Source: Pelomonas sp041914785
GTDB lineage: Bacteria > Pseudomonadota > Gammaproteobacteria > Burkholderiales > Burkholderiaceae_C
Direction: 5' to 3'
NCBI GenBank assembly: GCA_041914785.1
Contig: JAYSCT010000005.1
Coordinates: 5,562-69,561 of the forward strand
DNA: 64,000 bases
Position numbers and translations under genes: made by a program. A model generated the notes under the pieces. The model did no database searches, had not been told where the DNA came from, and saw nothing but the letters and a program-made list of their open reading frames with translations. Below, in pieces: positions 7,468 to 16,857 of the stretch (its first letter is position 1; every line of letters begins with the position of its first letter).

Positions 7468-9126
7468 ATGCCCCAAGCCCTGGAGGCCGCCGGTTGGCGG
7501 CCCACCCCTCCCGCGCCGTCCACCCCTGATGTCGTCTATGCCCAACGTGGTGACCGCCTGGCCGATGTGGCGCAACGCCACGGTGTCGACGAGGCCGCGC
7601 TGCGCGAGGCCAACCCGGGCCTGGCCCAGGCCCAGTCGCTGCCGGCCGGCCAGCCCGTCGCGCTGCCGCCGGCGGTGGCGCACGCCCTGACGGGTGTCGC
7701 CGGTGCCGCCGGGCGCGAAGGCCTGGTGCAGGCGCTGCAGCAGCGCGCCTACGAGGCCGGCCGCGCGGCGCCGCAGCAGGCGTTCGACGCCAACGTGCTG
7801 CGCGCGACGAAGACGGACTACGAGGCGGGCGCGCTGAACCACGAGTACGGCGGTCCCGGCCGCAGCAACGCGCGCGGCCAAGGCATGATCTACACGGCGC
7901 CCGACGCCGCCGGCCTGCTGCGCGAGAACGCGGTCTACGCCGCGCCGGGCGACCACCCGCTGAAGAACAAGAGCGTCGTCGAGCTGCGTTACACGGCGAC
8001 GCCGGATGCGCAGGGCTGCGGCGGCGTGGCCGACATGGCCGAGGGTGCGCGCGCCGCCCGGCTGCCGGCCGCGGCGCTGGTGCAGCCCAAGGGGGGCGAC
8101 CACCCCAGCTGGCTGCACCAGCTCACCGGCGAGCATCCCTACACGCTGCCGCAGCAGGCCGGCAAGGGCGCGTCGGACAACGGCGCCAGCGGGCTGCGCG
8201 CGCCGGCGGCCGTCGGTGGCGAGCAGATCGACATCGTCAGCCGCAACACCCGGCCCGACCAGGTCACGCCGCTGTCGGTCACGCGCCATGGCCCCGACGG
8301 CGCGGTGGTGGCCAAGGTGCCGGCCGCCGGCGTCGTCCAGCCCATGCCGGCCGATGCACGCACCTACCGGGACGGCTTGCTGGACAAGCAGGCGGGCGTG
8401 CGCCCGCCCGTCGTGCGCAACACGGCGAACGATGCACGCAGCTTTGCGCCCGCGGATGCCCCGGGTCGCCCGCTGTCGGCCGCCAACGAGGGCCTGGAAG
8501 GCCGCGCCGACACGCGGCTGGACCGCGCCCGCCAGGCGCTGACGGGCGCCCGCGAAGGCTATCCGCGCGCACCGTCGACGCGCTATGGCGCGGTGGGCGG
8601 TGCCGCGGCCACGCTGGTGGACGCCGGCGTGCGCGCGGCCCGCGGCGAGTCGGTGAATGCCGGCCAGGTGGCGCAGGACGCCGGCAAGAGCGCCGTGCTC
8701 GGCGGCGCGGCCGCCAAGGGCTTTGACGTGCTGGCCCGCCACACCAGCGTCATCAAGGCCGGCGGCGCCGTGGGCGCCCTCGTGCAGGGCGGCGTCAGCG
8801 GCTACACCAACGTGCAGGCGTACCGCGCCGGCCAGATCAGCGGCACGCGCGCCGTGGCCAACACGGTGGTGGACACGGGCACCGCCTTCGCCGCCGGCGC
8901 CGCCGGTGCCGGTGTGGGCGCGGCGGTCGGGTCGGTCGTGCCGGTGGCCGGCACCGCGGTGGGCGCGGTGGTGGGATTCGGCGTGGGCGTGGGCGCGCAT
9001 TACGCCATCGGCGCCCTCGACAAGGCCACGGGCTTCACCAGCAGCCTCAAGGACGGGCTCACCAGCGGGCTGGACGCCGTCGGCAACGGCGCGGCCAAGG
9101 CCTGGAACGCCATCAAGCTTTGGTAA
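7468..9126 (+). CDS. LysM protein with RES-like domain, candidate effector
   Basis: A 552-residue protein; the ATG at 7468 follows CAAGGAG. Residues 21-67 form a LysM-like repeat (QRGDRLADVAQRHGVDE...REANPGL). Residues 110-256 resemble the RES fold: R112, GGPGRSN, IYTAP with Y142, LRENAVY with E153, then GASGLRAPAA where RES proteins usually have a PSA-type serine. RES proteins degrade NAD+, but the serine position is Ala here, so activity is uncertain. The C-terminal third is a long Gly/Ala-rich hydrophobic zone (about 465-525) able to insert into membrane. There is no signal peptide. Its place between the DUF1521 gene and a small partner gene suggests a secreted toxin or effector. The RES assignment is by eye. 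Confidence 0.5.
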   Translation: MPQALEAAGWRPTPPAPSTPDVVYAQRGDRLADVAQRHGVDEAALREANPGLAQAQSLPAGQPVALPPAVAHALTGVAGAAGREGLVQALQQRAYEAGRAAPQQAFDANVLRATKTDYEAGALNHEYGGPGRSNARGQGMIYTAPDAAGLLRENAVYAAPGDHPLKNKSVVELRYTATPDAQGCGGVADMAEGARAARLPAAALVQPKGGDHPSWLHQLTGEHPYTLPQQAGKGASDNGASGLRAPAAVGGEQIDIVSRNTRPDQVTPLSVTRHGPDGAVVAKVPAAGVVQPMPADARTYRDGLLDKQAGVRPPVVRNTANDARSFAPADAPGRPLSAANEGLEGRADTRLDRARQALTGAREGYPRAPSTRYGAVGGAAATLVDAGVRAARGESVNAGQVAQDAGKSAVLGGAAAKGFDVLARHTSVIKAGGAVGALVQGGVSGYTNVQAYRAGQISGTRAVANTVVDTGTAFAAGAAGAGVGAAVGSVVPVAGTAVGAVVGFGVGVGAHYAIGALDKATGFTSSLKDGLTSGLDAVGNGAAKAWNAIKLW

Positions 9127-9137
9127 GGTCGGCGGCG

Positions 9138-9677
9138 ATGGCCGCCTTCGATCTGCAGACCTTGCCGCCGGAACTGCAAGCCGCCCTGGCGCAGGCCTGG
9201 CCGGGCTGCCCCGAGGCCCAGCGCCGCGCGGTGCTCGCGCCGCACGCGCTGGGCGGCGCGCCCGTCTGGCCCGACAACCTGTGGCCGTGGCAGCCGTCGC
9301 GGCGCTGGTGGCGGCCGGGGGTGGCGCGGGAGTGCCGCGCCGGTGAGGCGCTGTTCTTCACCGCGCCGGTGAGCGATGTGCGCGGCGCGGCCCATGCGCC
9401 ACGGCTGTTCGACCCCGCGCAGCCGTTCTTTGAGACGCCGTGGACGCGGGCCGAGGTGCTGCTGCGCAGCCCGGCGCCCGACGCCTTCGGCGACGCGGAC
9501 TTCTGGGTGCTCACGCAGCGGCTGTGCGGCGGCGACGTGTCGGCGGCCACCCGCCTGGCGCACGAATGGGCCGCCGGCATGCGCGCGGACGCCGCGCTGC
9601 AGGGCGCGCGCCGCCAGCGCTGGCTGGGTGACGCGCTGTGGCGGCTGGAGGCCTCGGCCAAGGGCGATTTCCTCTGA
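9138..9677 (+). CDS. small protein of unknown function downstream of LysM/RES-like gene
   Basis: A 179-residue cytosolic protein without signal peptide or membrane helix, rich in Trp (PVWPDNLWPWQPSRRWW near 53-69). I chose the ATG at 9138, 11 bases after the preceding stop, rather than an upstream one that would overlap it. I do not recognise a family. Its size and position directly after a candidate toxin or effector fit a chaperone or immunity partner, but nothing in the sequence proves this. Confidence 0.55.
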   Translation: MAAFDLQTLPPELQAALAQAWPGCPEAQRRAVLAPHALGGAPVWPDNLWPWQPSRRWWRPGVARECRAGEALFFTAPVSDVRGAAHAPRLFDPAQPFFETPWTRAEVLLRSPAPDAFGDADFWVLTQRLCGGDVSAATRLAHEWAAGMRADAALQGARRQRWLGDALWRLEASAKGDFL

Positions 9678-9693
9678 GACCTGAAGGCCCGGC

Positions 9694-10410
9694 TCAGCGC
9701 ACCACCAGCCCCTGCGGCCCGATCTGGATGCGCTCCACCGCCAGGCCCACGCCGGCCTCCAGGTTGGCCTTCGCGGTATTGCGGAAGTTGACTTCCTCGT
9801 TGGGGCTGGGCTTCTGGTTCAGGTGCTCGCGGTAGACCACCATGAAGGTGCCCACCATGGCCAGTTGCTCGAACATCGTGCGCTTGGTGGCGGCGCTGGC
9901 CTGCGTGAACGCGGCGTTGCGCGCGAGCAGCCCCTGCATCTGCAGCACCAGCGACTTGAAGTGCTCGTCCGGCACCGGCTGCTGCATGAAGGCCGAGTAG
10001 TTGCCGGCGATGAAGGCGGCCACGCCGGCGGCCACGTCGTTGGGCGTCAGGCCCAGCTGCGTCTCCAGCTTCTGCCAGAACACGAACGATTCCTCGAACG
10101 CCTTGGTCATGGCCGTGCGGTGCGCAGCCGGGAAGCGCTGGGCCAGCTCGGTGGCCGACTGGTGCAGCTGCGCCGGGCCGCTGGCGACGATGGGCGCGTT
10201 GAACGCGCCCAGGCCGCTGACGCCGGAGGTGATCACCGGCGCGGGCGTGAAGGCGGGCGCGGGGGCAGCAGCCGGCGCGGCACTCGTCGGCGGCTTGCCC
10301 AGCATGCCGCGCATCTGCTCGGCGAGGCTGACGGAGGGCGCCACCTGGGCGCTGGCGCCCAGCGCGGCGCAGGCGAGGGCGGTGAGGGCGAGGATCTTGC
10401 GGAGGGGCAA
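9694..10410 (-). CDS. exported DUF6683-like protein
   Basis: A 238-residue protein with a clear signal peptide (ALTALACAALGASAQ). After a Pro/Ala linker, residues 85-238 are helical and share with the protein at 21061-21819 the pattern NDVAAGVAAFIAGNY, MFEQLAMVGTFM and a C-terminal ITxQGLxxR-type ending. From memory this is the DUF6683 family, of unknown function and common in Burkholderiales. It is the last gene of a leftward run, 9 bases after the stop of the 540-residue paralogue, so it probably belongs to that operon. Confidence 0.65.
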   Translation of the reverse strand: MPLRKILALTALACAALGASAQVAPSVSLAEQMRGMLGKPPTSAAPAAAPAPAFTPAPVITSGVSGLGAFNAPIVASGPAQLHQSATELAQRFPAAHRTAMTKAFEESFVFWQKLETQLGLTPNDVAAGVAAFIAGNYSAFMQQPVPDEHFKSLVLQMQGLLARNAAFTQASAATKRTMFEQLAMVGTFMVVYREHLNQKPSPNEEVNFRNTAKANLEAGVGLAVERIQIGPQGLVVR

Positions 10411-10419
10411 TTCAAACTC

Positions 10420-12157
10420 CTAGGGGTCGAGACTCAGGCTGCCGTTGCCGACATAGACCGTCTTGCGGTCGTCCTGCACGGGAAAACTCAGCAGCCGTTC
10501 CTGGTGGCCGTCGTCGTACTGCAGCAGCAGCGTGAAGCCGCTGAGCTGGTAGCGGCCGCGGCGGCTGGCGCCGTCGTCGGCGCGGCGCGTGCTGTAGGCG
10601 CCGGCGGTGCCGCCCGGGCCGCCGGCGGGGCCGGTGCCGACGGAGCCACCGCCCACGCTGCTGCTGCCCTGGCCGTCGGCGTACGACGAGCCGGCGATGA
10701 CGGTGTTGTTCAGCGTGGCGGCCAGCGTGCCGGTGCTGGACATGGCGCTGAACGTGCGCTCGAAGCGGCCGTCGCGCGTGAAGCGCATCGTCTCGGACGA
10801 CGAGCGCCCGCCCAGCACCAGGCTGCCGGTGAAGCTGGCGCGGCTGAAGCGGCCGTCCAGCCGCGTGTCCTTGGGCCAGGGCTTCACGGCGTGGTGCTGC
10901 CGCGGCTGCCAGCCGCCGTCGGGGCGGCCCTCGTCGTCCTGGTCCTGCATCTCGTAGCGCTGGTCGGCGCCGCGCCAGCGGCTCCACTGCTGCGGCTCCA
11001 GCCGGCGCGAGGCGGCCACGTCGAGCTGGTCGGGTGGCATCGCGGTGCGGCGGTAGGCGGTGCCGTCCTTCAGCAGGAAGCGCACGTCCTCCTCCCACGT
11101 CGTGCCGTTGACGTTGTTGGCCTGGCCATGGATGACGACGGCCACGAGATCCTTGTCCGGCAGGCCCTGGCCGGGCGGGGTGGTCACGCGCTGCAGCAGC
11201 ACCTCCTTGCGCTCGAGCGGCTCCTGCGGCAGTGGGGACGGCACCAATCCCGACGGGTCGGTGACCAGCGCCGCGGCGGCGAGGTTGGCATAGGCGTTGT
11301 CGAGCGACGAGAACACGCCGCGCAGCACCACGTCGCGGCCCACCCAGGGCTCGGCGCTGACGTCCAGCGAGATGGTGTGCGCCGAGCGCCGCTCGCCCTG
11401 CTCCTGCGCGAGCCGGTAGCGGTCGCCGTCGCTGCCGTGGCGCTCCACGCGGCCCTTCACGTAGACCAGGCCCAGGTTTTTCATCGCGGCCTCTTCGGAG
11501 ACGGCCGTCCAGCGGCCGTGCTGCTTGACGAGCGCCGGAATCTGGCTGGGCAGCAAGACCTGCCCGCGGGCCACGCCCGGCGCGATGTCGGGCAGCGTGG
11601 GCTTGAAGGCCAGCTTGATCTGCAGCAGCCCCTGCGCCACCGCACGGGCCTGCGGGAACTGCGCGCTGACGTCCATGGCGGCGCCCTGCAGGTCGCCGGC
11701 CAGCGCGGCGCAGACCTTGTCGGGCTGGGCTTCGGCCAGCACGCGCCGGCGCATCGGCTCGGTGAGGCGGCTCCACGGCGGCACGCTGCTGCTGTCGCGC
11801 TGCTTGAGGGAGATCAGCACCATGCGCAGCGGCGCCACCTGGTGGCGCTNNNNNNNNNNGCGGCACGGGCGGGGGGGCGGGGGGCTTGCGGGCGACCCCC
11901 CCCCCGCCCCGGGGGGCCCCGGGGGGCCGCACGCGCCCGGCCGCCCGGGCCGCGCGGGCCGGCGCGGCGGCCGGCGCGCCGATGTCGCTGCAGGCCTCCA
12001 CGGAGGCCTCGGTCATCACGTCCAGGCTCACCGCGCTGATGAGCTGCTCCAGGGCGGCGCGATCGGCGACCAGCGAGCCGGCGCCGGGCGTGGCAGCCTG
12101 GGCGGCCTGGGCGGCCTCGGCGGCGCAGAGCACCAGGCTCGTCAACAGGCGTTTCAT
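10420..12157 (-). CDS. 540-residue exported protein, copy 1, interrupted by assembly gap
   Basis: Paralogue of the gene at 12154-13773; the two share long stretches such as LDVSAxFPQARA, PPDQLDVAASR and SGSLxLGG. The start at 12157 (MKRLLTSLVLCAA) overlaps the stop of copy 2 by ATGA. The coding sequence is broken by a run of ten N (11850-11859), flanked at 11860-11960 by G and C homopolymers that do not match copy 2 and add about 70 bases. From 11838 downstream the frame is clean. The gene is probably intact in the organism. Function is unknown; a signal peptide implies export. Confidence 0.6.
11850..11859. other. assembly gap (run of N)
   Basis: Ten ambiguous bases lie inside the upstream third of the 540-residue paralogue copy 1. 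The following about 100 bases have long G and C runs not seen elsewhere in the window and disagree with the paralogue, so the flank is probably low-quality consensus. Confidence 0.95.
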
Positions 12158-13773
12158 CGGTCGCTCCTGGTCAGGCTGCCGCTGCCCACGTAGACGGTCT
12201 TGTCGTCGTCGTACACGGGGAAGCTGAGCAGGCGCTCCCGGTGGCCGTCGTCGTAGTCCAGTGTCAGCACGTAGCCGCTGAGCTGGTAGCGGCCGCGGCG
12301 GCTGGCGCCGTCGTCGCGCGTGGTGGTGCCGCTGGTGGCGCCGGCGCCGTTCACCGTGCCGCCGGCCGTGCTGCTGCTGCCCTTGCCGTCGCCGCGCGAC
12401 GACGCCGAGATGACGGCGCCGTTCATGGCCGCCATGCCGCCCGAGGTGCCCAGCGAGCTGTAGCTGCGCTCGAAGCGGCCGTCGCGCGTGAAGCGGATGG
12501 CGCGCGTGGACGACACGCCGCCCAGTGCCAGGCTGCCGCTGAACGTGCCGCGGCTGAAGTAGCCGTCCAGCCGGGTGCCCTGGGGCCAGGGCTTGACGGC
12601 ATGGTGCTGCTGCGGCTTCCAGTCTCCCGCGGGGCGGCCGTCGACGTCCTGCGCCTGCATGTCGTAGGCCTTCCCGTTGCTGCGCCAGCGCGCCCATTGC
12701 TGCGGCTCCAGCTTGCGCGACGCGGCCACGTCGAGCTGGTCGGGTGGCATCTCGGTGCGGCGGTAGGCAGTGCCGTCCTTCAGCAGGAAGCGCACGTCTT
12801 CCTCCCAGCGCGTGCCGTTGCTGAAGTCGGACTGGCCGTGGATGACGACGGCGGCCAGGTCCTTGTCCGCCAGGCCGCTGCCCGGCGGGCGCATCACGCG
12901 CTGCAGCAGCACGTCCTTGCGGCCCAGCGGCTGCTGCGCCAGCGGTGACGGCGTGAGGCCCGAGGGGTCGGTCACGAGCGCTGCGTTCTCCAGCGTCAGC
13001 GCGTAGGAACGCAGCGACGTGACGAGGCCGCGCACGACGATCTCGCGGCCCACCCAGGGCTCGGCATCGAAGCGCAGGTAGGCCTTGGCCTCGGAGATGC
13101 GTTCGCCCTGGTCCAGCACGAGGCTGAAGCGGTCGGGGTCGCGCGACCAGCGTTTCACGCGGCCCTTGACGAACACCCAGCCCAGCTTGCGCTCGGCAGC
13201 CTGCTCCGACAGGTCGGACCAGCCGCCGTTGTTCTGTGCCGCCAGCGCCTCGATCTGCGTCGGCAGCAACACCTGGCCCCGGGCCGTGGCGGCGTAGAGC
13301 TCGGGCTGGGTGGGCGCGTGCGCCAGCTTTTCCTGCACGACGGCTTTCGCCGTTGCACGGGCCTGCGGGAACATCGCGCTGACGTCCAGGCCGGCGGTCT
13401 GCCAGTCGCGCGCCAGCGCCGCGCAGGCCTTGTCGGGGGCGGGGTCGTTCAGCACGCGCTCGCGCAGCGGGTCGGTGATGTCGCTCCACGGCGCGGACCG
13501 GCTGTTGCGCCGCTTCAGGCTCATGACCACCGAGCGCAGCGGCGCCAGCTGGTGTTGCTCGCGCCACGCGACCCAGGCGGTGCGCATGGCCTCAAACGCG
13601 GGCGCTCCCACGGCCTCGCAGGCTTCCAGCGACGCTTCGGACATCACGTCCAGGCTGACGGCGTTGATGAGCTGCGTCAGCGCCTCGGGGTCGCCCGCGA
13701 GCGATGTGGGCGCTGCCGGCGCCGCGAGGTGGGCAAACAGGAAGGCCGGGCCGGCCAGGCGTTGAAACAGCAT
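12154..13773 (-). CDS. 540-residue exported protein, copy 2
   Basis: A 539-residue protein with an N-terminal hydrophobic signal (AGPAFLFAHLAAPAAP). The N-terminal 170 residues are helical (ITDPLRERVL, DKACAALARDWQ); the rest is rich in beta-like Gly/Ser/Arg segments with repeated SLALGGVSS and RFTRDGRFERS motifs. I recognise no family. It is paralogous along its length to copy 1 at 10420-12157 and coupled to it. The shared 'TRDGRFER' and 'DDGHRERLLSFPVYDD' motifs suggest a structured C-terminal domain. Its role in the exported-protein cluster is unknown. Confidence 0.7.
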   Translation of the reverse strand: MLFQRLAGPAFLFAHLAAPAAPTSLAGDPEALTQLINAVSLDVMSEASLEACEAVGAPAFEAMRTAWVAWREQHQLAPLRSVVMSLKRRNSRSAPWSDITDPLRERVLNDPAPDKACAALARDWQTAGLDVSAMFPQARATAKAVVQEKLAHAPTQPELYAATARGQVLLPTQIEALAAQNNGGWSDLSEQAAERKLGWVFVKGRVKRWSRDPDRFSLVLDQGERISEAKAYLRFDAEPWVGREIVVRGLVTSLRSYALTLENAALVTDPSGLTPSPLAQQPLGRKDVLLQRVMRPPGSGLADKDLAAVVIHGQSDFSNGTRWEEDVRFLLKDGTAYRRTEMPPDQLDVAASRKLEPQQWARWRSNGKAYDMQAQDVDGRPAGDWKPQQHHAVKPWPQGTRLDGYFSRGTFSGSLALGGVSSTRAIRFTRDGRFERSYSSLGTSGGMAAMNGAVISASSRGDGKGSSSTAGGTVNGAGATSGTTTRDDGASRRGRYQLSGYVLTLDYDDGHRERLLSFPVYDDDKTVYVGSGSLTRSDR

Positions 13774-13864
13774 GCGGTGAAGAAACTCGTTCGTGATCAG
13801 CGGGCGGGCGCCATGCTCGGGGGGCGGGGTGCTGCGGGCAGTCCCCGGCTCGTCAGTGCGTGGG

Positions 13865-14851
13865 TCATGGCGTCCAGGCCAGCACCTCGCAGCCCAGCTC
13901 CTGGCGCTGCCCCTGACGGTTGTTCACCTGGAACGCCTCGCTGCCCGGCTCGCCCTTGAAGCCGCGCACGCGGCGCAGCGTGGCGGGCGTGTACCACTGG
14001 TCGCAGCTGCCGGCGCAGTAACCGGCCGTGCTGCAGAAGTGGCCGGTATCGACCGTGTAGGCCACGAAGCGTCCGTCGGGCGACCACAGTGCCGAGCCGA
14101 TGGCCTTGGCCTCGGTGAGGCGCTCCAGGCGCGAGCCGTCGATGCTGGCGATCCACAGGTCGGCCTCGCGCGGCACGGCGTTGCGGCGCGGCATCTTCAT
14201 GAGGAGTTCGCGGCCCGTCGGGCTGACGGCGAACGCGCCCATCTGCCGGTCCGCGGGCGGCGTCAGCTGGCCCACGACGGTTTCCGCCCCGCCGTCCAGG
14301 CTGGCGATGCGCATGCGGCCGGTCTTGATGCTGATCAGCATGAAGCGGCCGTCCGGCATCCACGCGAACCAGTCGTCGTCGGCGATGCGGTAGCGCGTGC
14401 GCAGGGTGGCCAGGTCCAGCACCTGGTCCTCGAACGGCGCCAGCGGGCTCTCCCCCCGGCGGACCTTGGCCAGCCGCCGGTCCGTCGGTGAGGGTTCGAC
14501 GTCACGCACATAGCCGTCCACATCGCCCGACAGCACCGCCTTGCCGTCGGGCGTCATGACGACGAACGACGTGATGCGGCGGTAGATGTCGGGCTTGGTG
14601 ACGATGAATTGGCGGCCGTCGGGCCAGGCCGACACGTCCATCTCCTTGCTGTTCGTGATTTCCACCGGCTTGCCCCCGGCCAGCGCGGACACCTGCACGC
14701 CGCTGTGGTGATCGAGGATGTAGCTGTTGTGCCAGAGCAGGCCGGTAGGCGGCGCGCCGGCGGCACGGGTCGGGCCGGCGAGCAGCGCCGGCAGGGCGGC
14801 CAGCAAGGCAAGGGCGGTGCGCCAGGCGCGCGGGGAGGTCGTCGCAGTCAT
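13865..14851 (-). CDS. exported beta-propeller (TolB-like) paralogue 1
   Basis: A 328-residue protein with a signal peptide (LALLAALPALLAGPTRA). It contains PD40/WD40-like blades marked by WPDGRQFIV, MPDGRFMLI and WSPDGRFVAYT. A Cys cluster (CSTAGYCAGSCDQWY) lies near residue 270, and the protein ends ELGCEVLAWTP. The Cys plus AW ending is shared by most of the other six propellers in this array, suggesting a disulfide to the interior Cys. It has no enzyme motif; TolB-like propellers usually bind protein partners. It is the most downstream member of the leftward array. Confidence 0.75.
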   Translation of the reverse strand: MTATTSPRAWRTALALLAALPALLAGPTRAAGAPPTGLLWHNSYILDHHSGVQVSALAGGKPVEITNSKEMDVSAWPDGRQFIVTKPDIYRRITSFVVMTPDGKAVLSGDVDGYVRDVEPSPTDRRLAKVRRGESPLAPFEDQVLDLATLRTRYRIADDDWFAWMPDGRFMLISIKTGRMRIASLDGGAETVVGQLTPPADRQMGAFAVSPTGRELLMKMPRRNAVPREADLWIASIDGSRLERLTEAKAIGSALWSPDGRFVAYTVDTGHFCSTAGYCAGSCDQWYTPATLRRVRGFKGEPGSEAFQVNNRQGQRQELGCEVLAWTP

Positions 14852-14920
14852 CGGGGCGGCATGCTCGCGGCGCCCCCGGTGCCGGGCAATCCCTTGGTCA
14901 TCACCTGCGCGCCGTGAGGA

Positions 14921-15904
14921 TTACCGCAGCCACGTGGACACACGGCCACAGGGCAGCGATGCGGGCGCGCTCAGGCCGGCGTCGTACAGCACCTGCCTGA
15001 GCGTGGCATGCGGCTGGCCGGGCACGGCGCCCGAGACCTCGCGCGCGTCGCGCGGCGCCAGCCAGTACGAGCACTGGCCCTGCACCGTGCTGCCGATGTG
15101 CGACACGTTGTCTCGCCGCAGCAGCAGCTGCGCGCCATCGGGCGACCACATGACGAAGGACAGAAAGCCGTCGCGCGTGATGCGCTGCAGCCCGCCGCTG
15201 CGCAGGTCCAGCATCCACAGGTCCGTGCGGTGCGTGCGGGCCTCCACGGTGGACAACAGCAGTTCATCCCCGCGCGGCGACAGCGCCGCCTCGCCGAACA
15301 GGGCGCCCGGCAGCGGCGGCGCCACCCGGCCCGTCGTGCGCCACTCGATGACTTGCTGCGGGCCCTGCAGGCTCACGCGTGCCGTCGACAGCTCGCCGGT
15401 GTGCGCGTGCAGGCGCGCCAGCGAACCGTCGGGCATCCACCAGTGCAGGAATTTGCCCACATCGCCTTTGCTGCTGGCCAGCACGCGCGCCGGCGGCGCC
15501 AGGTCGACGACGGTGAACACGCCCGCATCGCTGGCGATGTCGAGCATGACGAACGAGAACACGCCGTCCGCGTGCGGCGCCGGGGCGGCCTCCGACACAC
15601 GCGGCAATTGACGGGCTTCGTAGGCAACCTGCCCGGTGACGGCCGAGAACACGGTGAACGTGTCCTGCTTGAAGCCCGTGTTGGTGAGCTTGAAGTAATG
15701 GCGGTTGCGGCTGTCGTGGCGCGAGCCCTTGGCGTTGGGGTCGGGGTGGTCGGCCAGCGGTGCGGGGCGGTCCAACTCGGCGAGCTGGGCCAGCGGCTTG
15801 TCGGGCAGGCTCAGGAGCAGCCGCCCCAGGCCGGCCGCCGCGGCGGATGGCGCGGCGGCGAGCAGCAGCAATGCGCACAGCGCGGTGACGGCGAAAAACC
15901 TCAT
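14921..15904 (-). CDS. exported beta-propeller paralogue 2
   Basis: The start at 15904 overlaps the stop of paralogue 3 (ATGA). The 327-residue protein has a signal peptide (ALCALLLLAAAPSAAAA), blade motifs LSPRGDELLLS and MWSPDGAQLLLRR, an interior GQCSYWLAP, and the ending LPCGRVSTWLR. The two Cys positions match the array consensus. The function is unknown; periplasmic location is expected. Confidence 0.75.
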   Translation of the reverse strand: MRFFAVTALCALLLLAAAPSAAAAGLGRLLLSLPDKPLAQLAELDRPAPLADHPDPNAKGSRHDSRNRHYFKLTNTGFKQDTFTVFSAVTGQVAYEARQLPRVSEAAPAPHADGVFSFVMLDIASDAGVFTVVDLAPPARVLASSKGDVGKFLHWWMPDGSLARLHAHTGELSTARVSLQGPQQVIEWRTTGRVAPPLPGALFGEAALSPRGDELLLSTVEARTHRTDLWMLDLRSGGLQRITRDGFLSFVMWSPDGAQLLLRRDNVSHIGSTVQGQCSYWLAPRDAREVSGAVPGQPHATLRQVLYDAGLSAPASLPCGRVSTWLR

Positions 15905-16857
15905 CGCGTCCAGGCCATCACGGGGCAGCGGAGCATCGTTGTCGAGCCATCGGGGCGCTTCAGCGGGAACTCGCGGGCGTCGCCGCTCGTGGCGCGCGCC
16001 CGCACATCGGAGGCGCTCGACGGTGCATGCCAGACGGTGCAGCTGCCGTAGCATGTCGCTTCGCTGCAGGAATACCCCGTGTCCTTGGCGAAGGCGACCG
16101 TGCGGCCGTCGGGCGACCAGACGGCATACGGCACCAGCCCGTTGTTCGTGTAGCGCCGCAGCTGTGTGCTGCGCAGGTCCATCATCCACAGGTCGGAGCT
16201 GTCCACGCTGCCGGACTCCCGCAGCTTGACGAGCTGCACCAGCGCCTGTGTGCCATCCGGGCTGACGAAGGCATTGAGCGGCACGCGGGACTCGGGCCAG
16301 CTCACGGTGCCCAGCGGCGCCTCCGCGCCGCCGAGTGTGATCCGGCTGATGGCGCCCGAGCGCTGCGCGCGCAGCAGCGTGCCGTCCGGCATCCACGCGA
16401 TGGCGTCCGGCGTGTCGCTGGGCGGCGTGGCGAAGAGCAGCCTCTGCTGGTCGAAGTCCCACACGACCACGGCGCGCTGGCCAACGGTGTTCTGGCTCCA
16501 GCGCGCCAGGATGCGGCTGGCACCGGCGGGCGACGGCGTCACGGCGCTGAAGTCGCCGTCCACGGTCTGGTCCACCAGCACCGACGCGTCGGCGGTTCGC
16601 CGCACGGTGAAGCGTGTGTCGCCTGAGCTGCCGCTGGACGTGTAGTCCACGCTGAGGACGCGCGTGCCGTCCGGCCAGGGGATGCCGTGCTTGCGGTCCT
16701 GCACGCGCACGGATTCACCCGTGTTCGGGTTCATCACGAAGGTTCCGGCGGGATGGCCGAGGTCGCTGAACGAGTGCCAGACCTTGCCCACCAAGGTCTG
16801 CGCGGCGGCGGCCGGGACTGCCAGCGCGAGTGCGAGTGCCGGCAGCCGGCTGGGCAT
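15901..16857 (-). CDS. exported beta-propeller paralogue 3
   Basis: I chose the ATG at 16857 (MPSRLPALALALAVPAAAAQ) because it begins exactly at a signal peptide. The 318-residue protein has blades WPDGTRVLSV, MPDGTLLRA and WSPDGRTVAFA, an interior Cys cluster (CSEATCYGSCTVW) and the ending LRCPVMAWTR. Its first third is duplicated, truncated, at 20495-20770 as part of a 532-bp direct repeat. It is coupled by ATGA to paralogue 2. Confidence 0.75.
   Translation of the reverse strand: MPSRLPALALALAVPAAAAQTLVGKVWHSFSDLGHPAGTFVMNPNTGESVRVQDRKHGIPWPDGTRVLSVDYTSSGSSGDTRFTVRRTADASVLVDQTVDGDFSAVTPSPAGASRILARWSQNTVGQRAVVVWDFDQQRLLFATPPSDTPDAIAWMPDGTLLRAQRSGAISRITLGGAEAPLGTVSWPESRVPLNAFVSPDGTQALVQLVKLRESGSVDSSDLWMMDLRSTQLRRYTNNGLVPYAVWSPDGRTVAFAKDTGYSCSEATCYGSCTVWHAPSSASDVRARATSGDAREFPLKRPDGSTTMLRCPVMAWTR

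Noticed and set aside
10421..10430. CCTAGGGG near 10425 as a further TAGGG element
   Set aside because: It overlaps a stop codon between two coupled genes and lacks the GCCGCAG half.
9823..12039. 738-residue plus-strand frame crossing the N gap
   Set aside because: Antisense of the paralogue genes and reads through ambiguous bases.
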